NCBI RefSeq assembly: GCF_900142375.1
Contig: NZ_FRAR01000024.1
Span: 35,211 to 99,210 of the forward strand
Reading direction: 5' to 3'
Origin: Desulforamulus aeronauticus DSM 10349
GTDB taxonomy: Bacteria > Bacillota > Desulfotomaculia > Desulfotomaculales > Desulfotomaculaceae
DNA: 64,000 bases
Under the pieces are notes generated by a model, which made no database searches, was not told the DNA's origin, and saw only the letters and a program-made list of their open reading frames with translations. Below, piece by piece: positions 25,722 to 34,439 of the stretch. A program made the position numbers and the translations under genes. Within the stretch, counting starts at the first letter, position 1; each line of letters begins with the position of its first letter.

Positions 25722-28397
25722 ATGTGGTTTGCAAAATCACAAGAGGAAGTTCTCAAAGAATTAAATGTAAACCCGGCTACAGGTCTGTTTGCAGAGGAAG
25801 CAAAGGCAAGACTTGAGAAACATGGGGCCAACAAGCTTAAGGGAAAGCCCAAGAAAAGTCTGATTTCATTATTTTTTGCACAGCTTCAGGATATGCTGAT
25901 TTATGTTTTGCTGGGTGCCGCAGTAATTACTGTTTTAATTGGTGAGTATGTAGATGCAATTATTATCCTATTGGTTGTAGTGCTAAATTCAGTGATCGGT
26001 GTATTCCAAAGGTACAAAGCAGAAAAAGCCATTGAAGCTTTGCAAAAGATGACGGCACCCAAATCGTTGATCAGACGTGATGGTGAAGTGAGAGAAATCA
26101 GTTCCGAAGAAATCGTACCGGGTGACATCGTAGTTGTGGATGCAGGAAGATATATACCCGCTGATATAAGATTGATAGAAACTGCTAACCTGCAAATAGA
26201 AGAATCAGCTTTAACAGGCGAATCAGTGCCCACAGAAAAGAATGCAGATGACATACATGAGGATCCCAATACGCCCATAGGGGATAAATCAAACATGGCA
26301 TTCATGTCTACACTGGCTACATATGGCAGAGGCGAAGGCGTAGTTGTGGCAACGGCAATGGAAACTGAAATCGGTAAAATTGCCAAGATACTTGATGAGG
26401 ATATTGAAGGGATGACTCCTCTGCAAAAGAGGCTGGAAGAGCTTGGCAAGACACTAGGATTTATAGCTATCGGCATATGTGCTCTAATATTTATCATCGC
26501 TTTTTTCCAAAAGAGAGATTTATTCGAAATATTTCTCACTGCCATAAGTTTGGCCGTAGCGGCTATTCCAGAAGGACTTCCCGCAATCGTGGCAATTGTT
26601 CTTGCCCTTGGGGTAACAAGAATGTCGAAGATCAATGCCATTGTGAAGAAGCTCCCGGCGGTTGAAACGTTAGGTTCTGTCAATATTATCTGCTCTGATA
26701 AGACAGGAACCCTGACCCAAAATAAGATGACCGTTGTAAAGTTCTACACCTTGGACAACCTGAAGAGTGTTCCTACAGAGGGAATAGGCTTTACTCCGGA
26801 GGCAGACGAAAAGGAATTAATCAAATCCTTTGTTTTATGCTCTGATGCTACCTATGAAAATGGGGAAAGTACAGGAGATCCTACAGAAGTTGCATTAGTC
26901 GTACTTGGTGAAAAATATAACCTTTCAAGAAAAACACTTCATGCCAAATATAAGAGGGTAGGAGAAAAGCCTTTCGATTCCGATAGAAAGTTAATGTCTA
27001 CCTTGAATCAGGAAGAAAAAGGCTATAGAGTCCATACAAAGGGTGCCATAGATAATATTTTAAAGATATCAAAAAATGCTTTGGTGAATGGCGTTGTGGT
27101 GCCTTTAACAGAAGAATTGAAAGCAAATTACCTAAGGGTTGCCGAAGAAATGTCGGACAATGCGTTGCGAATTCTCGGCGTAGCCTGTAAAGACATGGCT
27201 GGCATGATCAGCCCAGATGAAATGGAAAAGGATTTAACTGTTATCGGTCTAGTGGGCATGATCGACCCACCCAGGCTAGAAGTGAAGGATTCCATAACCA
27301 ATGCCAAAGGGGCCGGCATCACACCGGTTATGATCACTGGAGACCATAAAAATACAGCAGTTGCCATAGCCAAAGAGCTAGGTATTGCATCCTCAATGGA
27401 GCAAAGTATTACTGGTGCTGAAATAGATGAGCTATCGGAAGAGGAATTCACAAGAAGAATAAATAACTATCGGGTATTTGCCAGGGTATCACCAGAACAC
27501 AAGGTTAAGATCGTAAAGGCCTATCAGTCACATGGAAACATAGTATCCATGACGGGAGACGGAGTCAACGATGCACCTTCACTGAAAAATGCAGATATAG
27601 GAGTAGCAATGGGCATTACAGGCACTGACGTTTCAAAGGGTGCCAGTGACATGATCCTCACTGACGATAATTTTACAACCATCGTTCACGCCATAGAGGA
27701 AGGCAGAAACATATACAGCAACATTAAGAAATCAGTGGTTTTCCTTCTTTCCTGTAACCTGGGTGAAGTGGTTGCGGTATTTGCGTCAGTACTTTTTTTC
27801 TGGCCTGTACCACTGTTGCCGACACAGATTCTATGGATAAACCTCATTACAGATACACTCCCGGCAATAGCTCTTGGTGTGGATCCAGGGGATAAGGATG
27901 TGATGAAGAAGAAGCCGAGAAACCCAAAGGAAAGCTTCTTTGCAGATGGAGCCGCATTTAGAGCGATACTTGGCGGTACATTGATCGGAGTGGTTACACT
28001 GGCTGCATTCTTCTATGGTTTGAATGAGTTTGGCTACAAACTAGGGTCAAAAGACATACCTGAACCTGTGCTGACATATGGCAGAACAATGGCTTTTGTA
28101 GTTCTTGCAGCTTCACAGCTGTTCTATTCATTGACAATGAGACATTCAGCAAAATCAATATTTCAGATTGGATTGTTCTCCAATAAGTATTTGGTTGGTG
28201 CCATCACGATAGGATTTATCCTACAGCTTGGTGTCACTTCAGTACCTTTCCTGGCAAATGCATTCAGTCTTCAAATGCTTTCAGCGAGAGACTGGGGACT
28301 TGCCGTCATGTTTGCTTTGATACCGCTTATTATCAATGAAATTATTAAATTAATTGGAACCAGCCAAGAAAAGGGCAACCAGAATTCAAAGGGCTGA
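25722..28397 (+). CDS. P-type Ca2+-transporting ATPase (P2A type)
   Basis: An 891-residue P2-type cation ATPase, close to bacterial calcium pumps. It has an N-terminal cation-ATPase domain and M1-M4 with PEGLPAIVAIVLALG (ion site). The actuator motif is TGES and the phosphorylated aspartate is D326 in DKTGTLTQNKM. It also has KGAIDNI, TGDHKNTA and the hinge TGDGVNDAPSLKNADIGVAMG, with six C-terminal helices. ATG 25722 follows GAAAGGGG. Ca2+ as substrate is inferred from family resemblance. It seems to be a single-gene unit. Confidence 0.9.
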   Translation: MWFAKSQEEVLKELNVNPATGLFAEEAKARLEKHGANKLKGKPKKSLISLFFAQLQDMLIYVLLGAAVITVLIGEYVDAIIILLVVVLNSVIGVFQRYKAEKAIEALQKMTAPKSLIRRDGEVREISSEEIVPGDIVVVDAGRYIPADIRLIETANLQIEESALTGESVPTEKNADDIHEDPNTPIGDKSNMAFMSTLATYGRGEGVVVATAMETEIGKIAKILDEDIEGMTPLQKRLEELGKTLGFIAIGICALIFIIAFFQKRDLFEIFLTAISLAVAAIPEGLPAIVAIVLALGVTRMSKINAIVKKLPAVETLGSVNIICSDKTGTLTQNKMTVVKFYTLDNLKSVPTEGIGFTPEADEKELIKSFVLCSDATYENGESTGDPTEVALVVLGEKYNLSRKTLHAKYKRVGEKPFDSDRKLMSTLNQEEKGYRVHTKGAIDNILKISKNALVNGVVVPLTEELKANYLRVAEEMSDNALRILGVACKDMAGMISPDEMEKDLTVIGLVGMIDPPRLEVKDSITNAKGAGITPVMITGDHKNTAVAIAKELGIASSMEQSITGAEIDELSEEEFTRRINNYRVFARVSPEHKVKIVKAYQSHGNIVSMTGDGVNDAPSLKNADIGVAMGITGTDVSKGASDMILTDDNFTTIVHAIEEGRNIYSNIKKSVVFLLSCNLGEVVAVFASVLFFWPVPLLPTQILWINLITDTLPAIALGVDPGDKDVMKKKPRNPKESFFADGAAFRAILGGTLIGVVTLAAFFYGLNEFGYKLGSKDIPEPVLTYGRTMAFVVLAASQLFYSLTMRHSAKSIFQIGLFSNKYLVGAITIGFILQLGVTSVPFLANAFSLQMLSARDWGLAVMFALIPLIINEIIKLIGTSQEKGNQNSKG

Positions 28398-28563
28398 TAC
28401 CATAATGAAATAATTAACGTGTCCCATAATTGTGAAAAAATAAGATTGGTCTTTGATGATACCCGATACTTATTCATTAAGGATTTGAACAGTGAATCGA
28501 CATCCCTGAGAAGCTTCTAAAAAGTAATGGTGGGGATAAATGCTCTGAAAGGCAGGAGAAGAT

Positions 28564-29541
28564 GTGGTTGATAACCTGAAATCGAGCGAGTCGTTTGGCG
28601 GGATTGAGAATGTTCCCGGACTGATACATCATGACTTAAAGGTGTCTGGAGGCCCAATATCTGTATATGAAGCTGGCTCAAAGGAGAAACCTGCTGTTAT
28701 GATGCTTCACGGAGCGATGTATGATGAAGCTCGATTTATATGGGATCAGATGTTTCCATTTCTAAGCAAGGATTATCACGTATTTGCCCTTGACACACCC
28801 AGACACGGCAAATCGCGGCCGTGGGAAGGAAATCTGGATCATTTGAGACTGATGGATATTTTACACGGTACATTCTGCAGTCTAGGGCTTGAACGCTTTA
28901 GCTTAGTTGGCCTTTCCATGGGCGGGAGCCTTAGTATTGAATATGCATCGCTGCATCCAAAGCGTGTTGCATCAATGGTGCTGTTCGAACCGGGAGGACT
29001 GGGCGATAGGATTGACCTGGAGTTCATAACATGGCTGTATATAAAAATGCCCGGAATGCTTAGAATGCTTAGTAAAAAATATATCAGGTCAAATCATGAC
29101 TCTATCAGAAAAATGCTGGATTCCATCTTCGTGGGCAGTACAAAGCCAACCGACCCTGATAGGCTTGTTGCTATTCTGGAAGATGAAATCAAAGGCAAGC
29201 ATGATTACGGTGAAAAGGATATGGACGATTGGCAACTGAATGCCATCGGACCATTCAGACTGAAGTGGAACCTGCTAGACAGAATTCCACTTATAAAGTG
29301 TCCTACATTGTGGCTCAGGGGATCGGACAGTGTCCTGGTAAAGCAGCACGAGATGGAAAGAGCAGTCAGGCTGGCAAAACAAGGCGGCACGGAGGCCACA
29401 TTAGAAATCATCAAGAACGCAGGGCACATATTGCCATTGGAACAACCGGAGAAGGCAAATATGGCGGTGAAAGTTTTTCTGGATAAGACGATATCGACAA
29501 GGAATATTCAATCTTTGGAGGAATTTGAGGATATTCAGTAA
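28564..29541 (+). CDS. Alpha/beta hydrolase
   Basis: A 325-residue alpha/beta-hydrolase fold. The oxyanion HGAMYD motif, nucleophile S118 in GLSMGGS, a likely aspartate in LRGSDSVL and the histidine in NAGHILPLEQP make a complete triad. Substrate is unknown; hydrolases of this type include esterases, lactonases and haloperoxidase-like enzymes. GTG start at 28564 behind AGGAGAAG. It has no signal peptide. Confidence 0.8.
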   Translation: MVDNLKSSESFGGIENVPGLIHHDLKVSGGPISVYEAGSKEKPAVMMLHGAMYDEARFIWDQMFPFLSKDYHVFALDTPRHGKSRPWEGNLDHLRLMDILHGTFCSLGLERFSLVGLSMGGSLSIEYASLHPKRVASMVLFEPGGLGDRIDLEFITWLYIKMPGMLRMLSKKYIRSNHDSIRKMLDSIFVGSTKPTDPDRLVAILEDEIKGKHDYGEKDMDDWQLNAIGPFRLKWNLLDRIPLIKCPTLWLRGSDSVLVKQHEMERAVRLAKQGGTEATLEIIKNAGHILPLEQPEKANMAVKVFLDKTISTRNIQSLEEFEDIQ

Positions 29542-29633
29542 AAGCAAAGAAATTAAGATTGAGTATATAAGAATTTGAGCCAATATGTTCGATTAAACCT
29601 ATATTGAGGCAATAAAAGGAGAGAATGGAAAGC

Positions 29634-30443
29634 ATGTTAAAACAAGAAGAAATGATTTTAATGATTTGAGATAAAGGAATAAAAGATGAAAGAATCGATT
29701 CTATACTGATGTATGGTTCTTTTACCCAAAGTTCTGGAGATAGATTTTCAGATATAGAATTTTATATTTTTGTGGATGATATTTACTGTAAGGAATTTGA
29801 TACTAAAAAATGGATTTCATCTGCATGTCCAATATATACTCATTTTTTTAATGAGTATGGTTCAGAAGTGGTCATATTTACTAACTTGATCCGTGGTGAA
29901 TTCCATTTTTTACCTCGTAGTGAGATGACAATTATCGAATCCTTTGCAAGTGTGGGCTATTTTCCAGATATCAATTCTATGTGTCTCTGTGACAAAAATG
30001 GTAGACTTCGAAAATCACTGCAGGCTTTACAAGATTGTAAAGTAGAAAGACAGACAGCAGAGAATGTTGAATTTATATTCAATAACCTACTAAATGCAAT
30101 TCTGTTTGGAATAAATGTGTTTAAAAGAGGTGAATGGGCTCGTTCATTAGAATGTTTATATTATTCTCAAAAATATTATTTGCAACTAATAAGGTTACTT
30201 GAAAATAAAACAGAACATTGGGTAAACCCATTTAAAAGTTTGGAGAAGGAAATCTCAGTTTCTGCTTATGAATCATACAGGAAATGTACATCAAACTTAG
30301 AACCATCATCCATTTTATCTTCATATAAAAATTTGCTGAAGGAAAGTAAGAATAATATCAATATCTTAAAGTTAAAATATAGCATTACCGATTTTAATGA
30401 GTTAATAGATAATATAGAAAAGTATATAGAATCTCATATATAG
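29634..30443 (+). pseudogene. Lincosamide nucleotidyltransferase-like gene with an in-frame stop
   Basis: From ATG 29634 (AAAGGAG at 29616-29622) the frame reads MLKQEEMILMI, then meets TGA at 29667-29669, then continues without interruption to 30443. The rest closely follows Lnu(B)/Lnu(F)-type enzymes, which adenylylate lincomycin. The nucleotidyltransferase motif MYGSFTQSSGDRFSDIEFYIF is intact, as are EVVIF-NLIRGEFHFL and the helical C-terminal domain. Re-initiation at ATG 29709 would lose about 25 residues ahead of the GS motif. I call it a recent pseudogene, or a sequencing error at one base. Confidence 0.7.
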
Positions 30444-30452
30444 TATTACTTA

Positions 30453-30490
30453 TGACGAAAGGCTATAATCTCTGTAGCCTTTCGTATTGT
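30453..30490 (+). terminator. Terminator after the lnu-like gene
   Basis: ACGAAAGGCTA pairs with TAGCCTTTCGT around an eight-base loop, followed by ATTGTTAT. The T-run is weak. Confidence 0.65.
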
Positions 30491-30606
30491 TATAGTACGA
30501 TTATAATAAAGATGTAATGTGAAGCATTCATAGAAAACTGCGACTAAAGATAATCATAAATCGCTACTTTTTTGCTGCATAATTGATTAACAAGGAGGTG
30601 GATCAG

Positions 30607-31203
30607 ATGACATCAATGCAGGACGGATGTGGTTCCAAGCCTAGAAGTGATGAAGATCTTCAGAAACTAACGGTGGGTGAGCTGAAACCGCATAATGCAA
30701 CCATTACCCTCGTCGAATATGACCCACGTTGGCCGAAGTTATTCGAACGGGAGGCTAACAGGGTTCGTTCCGTACTCGGCAACAAGGCATTGAGGGTAGA
30801 GCATGTTGGTTCGACATCAGTGCCAGGGTTATGTGCAAAGCCAATCATTGATATGCTGCTGGTCGTTGCAGATTCTACCGACGAGGCGTCCTATGTTCTG
30901 GATTTAGAGGCTGCTGGTTACATACTGCGGGTCCGGGAGCCTGATTGGTTCGAGCACCGTCTATTCAAGGGACCCGATGTCGACATTAACCTTCACGTGT
31001 TCAGCGCGGGCACGTCTGAGGTTGAACGAATGCTGCGCTTCCGGAATTGGTTGCGGGTTAATGATACCGAGCGGGACAAATATGCACAAGTCAAACGAAG
31101 CTTAGCAAAGAATAAATGGCGACATGTTCAGCACTACGCGGATGCCAAAACGTCCATAATCCGGGAAATCATGGAACGAGCGAACTCGGTCGAGAGAAAG
31201 TAA
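30607..31203 (+). CDS. GrpB/UPF0157 family protein
   Basis: A 198-residue protein. The core HNATITLVEYDPRWP...VEHVGSTSVPGL.AKPIIDMLL belongs to the GrpB (UPF0157) nucleotidyltransferase-like family, whose biochemical function is not settled. ATG 30607 follows AAGGAGGTG (30591-30599). Base composition is higher in GC than the neighbouring genes, which suggests separate acquisition. Confidence 0.85.
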   Translation: MTSMQDGCGSKPRSDEDLQKLTVGELKPHNATITLVEYDPRWPKLFEREANRVRSVLGNKALRVEHVGSTSVPGLCAKPIIDMLLVVADSTDEASYVLDLEAAGYILRVREPDWFEHRLFKGPDVDINLHVFSAGTSEVERMLRFRNWLRVNDTERDKYAQVKRSLAKNKWRHVQHYADAKTSIIREIMERANSVERK

Positions 31204-31267
31204 AAGGGGTTTTTTGGGGTAGAGTATTTGATGCTTTAAGCATGATTTCAAGTTCTATTATGCACTT

Positions 31268-31348
31268 TTGAAGAAAATTATTAAATGGATTGGGTTAATA
31301 CTAGCCATTATTTTAGTTTTTGTACAAGCATTTGGAGTAGCAAAATAA
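31268..31348 (+). other. 26-codon hydrophobic peptide frame, probable gene remnant
   Basis: The frame encodes KKIIKWIGLILAIILVFVQ and AFGVAK, one membrane-spanning helix with a basic start like a signal anchor. It stops just before the flavodoxin gene in a different frame. It may be the orphan N terminus of an exported flavodoxin-like protein. No ribosome binding site is seen. Confidence 0.25.
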
Positions 31349-31383
31349 ATCATCTTAAATTTTTACTAAAGGAAATAACATTT

Positions 31384-31857
31384 ATGAACAATACACTGAT
31401 TGTTTATTATTCGCTTTTTCAAAACACAAAGAATTTAGCATTAGAAATAGCAAAACAGACTGGTGGTACTTTAAGAGAATTAATTCCTGATAAGAATTAT
31501 TCTTTTGACTATAATACGGCAGCTAAAGAAGTAAGAAATGAAATTTCTCGAGGATTTTGTCCTAAGCTAATATCTGGAAATGAGTCAATAAATGATTACC
31601 AGACAATATTCATAGGTACTCCTAACTGGTTTAAAACACTAGCCCCGCCAGTAATGAGCTTCCTTAGACAACACGATTTTACAGGCAAAATAGTAATTCC
31701 CTTTTGTACTCATGGAGGCGGTGGATTTTGCCAAATTGAAAGTGATATAGCTAAAGAGTGCTCAAAATCCATAATTCTGCCTGGCATTGCTGTAAACGGT
31801 ACTGTTGCACCAAAAGAGGTCACAAATTGGCTTGGGACAATTGGATATAAATTATAA
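31384..31857 (+). CDS. Flavodoxin-like protein
   Basis: A 157-residue flavodoxin_4-type fold. It starts NTLIVYYSLFQNTKNLA (FMN phosphate loop), with FIGTPNWFKTLAPPVMSFL and PFCTHGGGGFCQIESDI in the second and third flavin loops. The chosen start ATG 31384 has AAAGGA 10 bases upstream. It likely works as an electron carrier or quinone/menadione reductase; the partner is unknown. Confidence 0.82.
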   Translation: MNNTLIVYYSLFQNTKNLALEIAKQTGGTLRELIPDKNYSFDYNTAAKEVRNEISRGFCPKLISGNESINDYQTIFIGTPNWFKTLAPPVMSFLRQHDFTGKIVIPFCTHGGGGFCQIESDIAKECSKSIILPGIAVNGTVAPKEVTNWLGTIGYKL

Positions 31858-32004
31858 TAAATTCTATTACCAAAAGGTAGGTTGGCTTCCCCACATTCTA
31901 TAGTAATCAAAGTTAATTTACTAACCCGATTTGATTGGCCAAGGTTTCTAAGGTACTTTGTGTTAACTGTCGCCATGCTATACTATGGAGAATATTGAGT
32001 GGTG

Positions 32005-33187
32005 GTGAAACAATATAAAAAACGGTTCCAATAAAATTTGGTCACTTGCACTAATAAAGGAAAAAGTTTTAAAGACATTTCATGATGATAATAGTGTCTT
32101 AGGTGAATGTGCACTTATTAATACCCGAAGGATTTATTATTTATCAATTATTGCCATCCCATTACGTATTATCACCATTTATTTATTTATTTTTACGGGA
32201 TCCTATGACACATTGATTTTAAAGACGTGGAGCCAGGGAATTATTGCCTCTCATTTTGTATTGCTTATTTTTATGATCGGATTTTTTTTTATAACTCATA
32301 AACTAAAAAATAGAATAGATTCAAATACAACCATGTTCGTATTGCAATACATTGCTGTGGTTGTTATTATGGCTACCGGTATTGCCATAGTCACGATTGA
32401 TCAACTGGTAACCGCTAATATTACGCCTTTTTTACTAATCTGTATTATCAGCGGAACGGTTTTTTTAATTAGGCCATTAATTTCCTTAACAATATTTTCA
32501 ACCTCGTATGTGGCGTATTATCATTTAATAGCGCTAACCATAACCAACGAACAGGTGCTACTTTCGAATAGAGTCAACGGAATTACTGCTATCGGAATTG
32601 GTTTCTTGCTTAGCATTATTCTGTGGCGTTACAATTACACGAATATAACACAAAAGTGGATCATTGAAAGTCAACAAAAACAATTAGAACAAATGGCATA
32701 TTATGACCCACTAACAGATCTACCTAACAGGCGTTTTTTTGATAAATTAATCAAACAAGAATGTTCTTCAATGCAACGCCAGGGTCATGAATCCGTTATT
32801 CTAATTTTAGACATTGATAACTTTAAAATCATTAATGATACATACGGTCATCCGGCAGGTGACAATATACTTAGGCAACTGGCTGATCTTTTAAAAAACA
32901 ACGTAAGAAAATCTGATACTGTCTCTAGGTTTGGCGGAGAAGAATTTGTTATCTTTATGCCTAAAACTTCTTTGGAAGAAGGATATTACTTTGCTGAAGA
33001 ACTAAGAAATTTAATTATGGAAAAAAGATTTACCATAGGGTCGGTTACATTACGAATTACTTCCAGCTTTGGTGTATCTTTACTGGGTGATATTAAAAAT
33101 CAAAGTTCACAGGATTACTATTCCCTTGCGGATAAAGCCCTTTATTTAGCTAAACGATGCGGTAAAAATAGGGTTGAAAAAGCTTAG
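32005..33187 (+). CDS. Membrane-bound diguanylate cyclase (GGDEF), N terminus frameshifted
   Basis: The C-terminal GGDEF domain is complete: YDPLTDLPNRRFF, DIDNFKIINDTYGHPAGD, the active-site GGEEF and the inhibitory I-site RKSD five residues ahead. It makes c-di-GMP from GTP. Hydrophobic helices precede it. The uninterrupted frame has its first usual start (TTG) only at 32213, yet coding-like sequence with another helix (RRIYYLSIIAIPLRIITIYL) extends back to about 32009. Removing one A from the A6 run at about 32016-32021 joins it to GTG 32005. It is either frameshifted or uses slippage. Confidence 0.75.
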
Positions 33188-33200
33188 GGCATTCTCTAAC

Positions 33201-33228
33201 AACAAAGACAATGACCAATCGAAGTAAC
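33201..33228 (+). repeat. CAAAGAC/GACCAATCGAAGTAA box
   Basis: AACAAAGACAATGACCAATCGAAGTAA-like sequence with a partial internal duplication of the box. It lies just after the cyclase stop and before a terminator. Confidence 0.45.
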
Positions 33229-33247
33229 GATTAGATAAATATAAAAA

Positions 33248-33292
33248 CAGGGTATGGCCACTTAACTTTAAAGGGCAGCCCTATCTTTTTGT
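33248..33292 (+). terminator. Terminator after the diguanylate cyclase
   Basis: AGGGTATGGCC... and GGGCAGCCCT form an imperfect stem, followed by ATCTTTTTG. Confidence 0.5.
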
Positions 33293-33376
33293 TATTATTA
33301 GATCTAGGGCAAGTAGGTGGAAAAAATGGGTTATAATGAATTTAACAAATAGAAATATTATGAGAGCGAGTGCAGA

Positions 33377-33634
33377 ATGAAAAAAAGAAGAGTTATTATG
33401 GGGATCATATTCATTATTTGGTCTGTATTCTTCATTACTGATTTTTCTTTAGCAAGGGCAAATAAATCACCTATTTTTGCAATTCCAATAACAATATATA
33501 AAGATGGTGGTTCAACAGAATATTACGGGTTGGGTTATAAGGTTATAAAATATGTCAATTTAACCGTTGAGAGAGGTCCCGAGGTAGTAAAAATTGATTT
33601 TGGAACATGGTTTCTGAGATTCTCACCACAATAG
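33377..33634 (+). CDS. Small exported hypothetical protein
   Basis: 85 residues with an N-terminal signal peptide or anchor (KKRRVIMGIIFIIWSVFFITD). The mature part has the motif PIFAIPITIYKDGGSTEYYG and LGYKVI. Proteins with this motif are conserved in Firmicutes but have no known function. It is a single gene flanked by terminators; GAGAGCGAG upstream is a weak ribosome binding site. Confidence 0.65.
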   Translation: MKKRRVIMGIIFIIWSVFFITDFSLARANKSPIFAIPITIYKDGGSTEYYGLGYKVIKYVNLTVERGPEVVKIDFGTWFLRFSPQ

Positions 33635-33717
33635 GATAACGACATGAATAATTAACTAAACAACATTTAGGAGAGTAAGCAACAAAGACTAATCTCCAAA
33701 TCAGGATACGTACAAAT

Positions 33718-33761
33718 AAGGGCTGTGTCTAAAGCTAGAAAGTAGTTTAGACACAGCCCTT
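33718..33761. terminator. Bidirectional terminator between convergent genes
   Basis: AAGGGCTGTGTCTAAA (33718-33733) pairs perfectly with TTTAGACACAGCCCTT (33746-33761). It separates the small exported protein from the convergent PII-like gene. A degenerate AACAAAGACTAATC box is at 33681-33694. Confidence 0.8.
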
Positions 33762-33767
33762 ACCTAT

Positions 33768-34439
33768 CTAATATAGCCCGAAAGTTTTGTTTACATCAAG
33801 GACAAAGATGATTCCCTTACCAGGTTTATCAATCTGAAGATCTTCTCTGATGGATGAAACGATGGTATCGGTTAGGTTATTCTTGCTTATGATCAGTACC
33901 ATTTCTTTTTCTGGCTCTATCTCCATGGCAAACAGGGTATGGGTTTCATGAATCCCTGAACCCCGTGCGTTAATTATGGTTCCCCCTCTGGCGCCACCTT
34001 TATTTGCTGCCGTAATAACATTTTCCGCATTTCCTTTATCTACAATGGTAAAAATTGCCTGATACATGGTGTTTTCCTCACCTCTTATTATTTGGTTGTC
34101 TTGACATTGGCAGCTTTTAATCCCCAACAGGTCAACCACAGATAAGGTAAAAGCTATACCATGATTCGGTTTGTAGAAAGCCAGTTCTTTATTTAGTACA
34201 TCCAGAGCTTGATTTGCGGTTGTTTTATCAGCAATCATTAAAACAATTTCTTTCCGAGAATCATTTAAATCCAAAAACTCTAAAAGGCGATTTTTGATGG
34301 TTCCCCTGCCTAAAAAAACGGTACCTTCCGATACCCCGTTTTTTTTAGCAATCTTGATAGCTTTACTACCTAGGCCAAAGTTTACGATCATACAAATCAG
34401 TGTAAGTTCCTTTGTATTATGAACATTCTGCATTACCAT
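33768..34439 (-). CDS. Tandem PII-like signalling protein
   Basis: 223 residues with two PII-like ferredoxin folds. The first half runs from LICMIVNFGLGSKAIKIAKKN to SVVDLLGI. The second runs from MYQAIFTIVDKGNAENVITAA to LDVNKTFGL. A T-loop-like GGTIINARGSG is in the second half and GTVFLGRGTIKN in the first. PII proteins sense nucleotides or 2-oxoglutarate and gate membrane partners. The start is ATG 34439, with AGGAGG (34451-34456, minus strand). It overlaps the DUF1538 gene by 23 bases, so coupling with that transporter is likely. Confidence 0.8.
   Translation of the reverse strand: MVMQNVHNTKELTLICMIVNFGLGSKAIKIAKKNGVSEGTVFLGRGTIKNRLLEFLDLNDSRKEIVLMIADKTTANQALDVLNKELAFYKPNHGIAFTLSVVDLLGIKSCQCQDNQIIRGEENTMYQAIFTIVDKGNAENVITAANKGGARGGTIINARGSGIHETHTLFAMEIEPEKEMVLIISKNNLTDTIVSSIREDLQIDKPGKGIIFVLDVNKTFGLY

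Noticed and set aside
25901..26683. 260-codon open frame on the minus strand
   Set aside because: Shadow of the P-type ATPase, whose motifs are clear on the plus strand.
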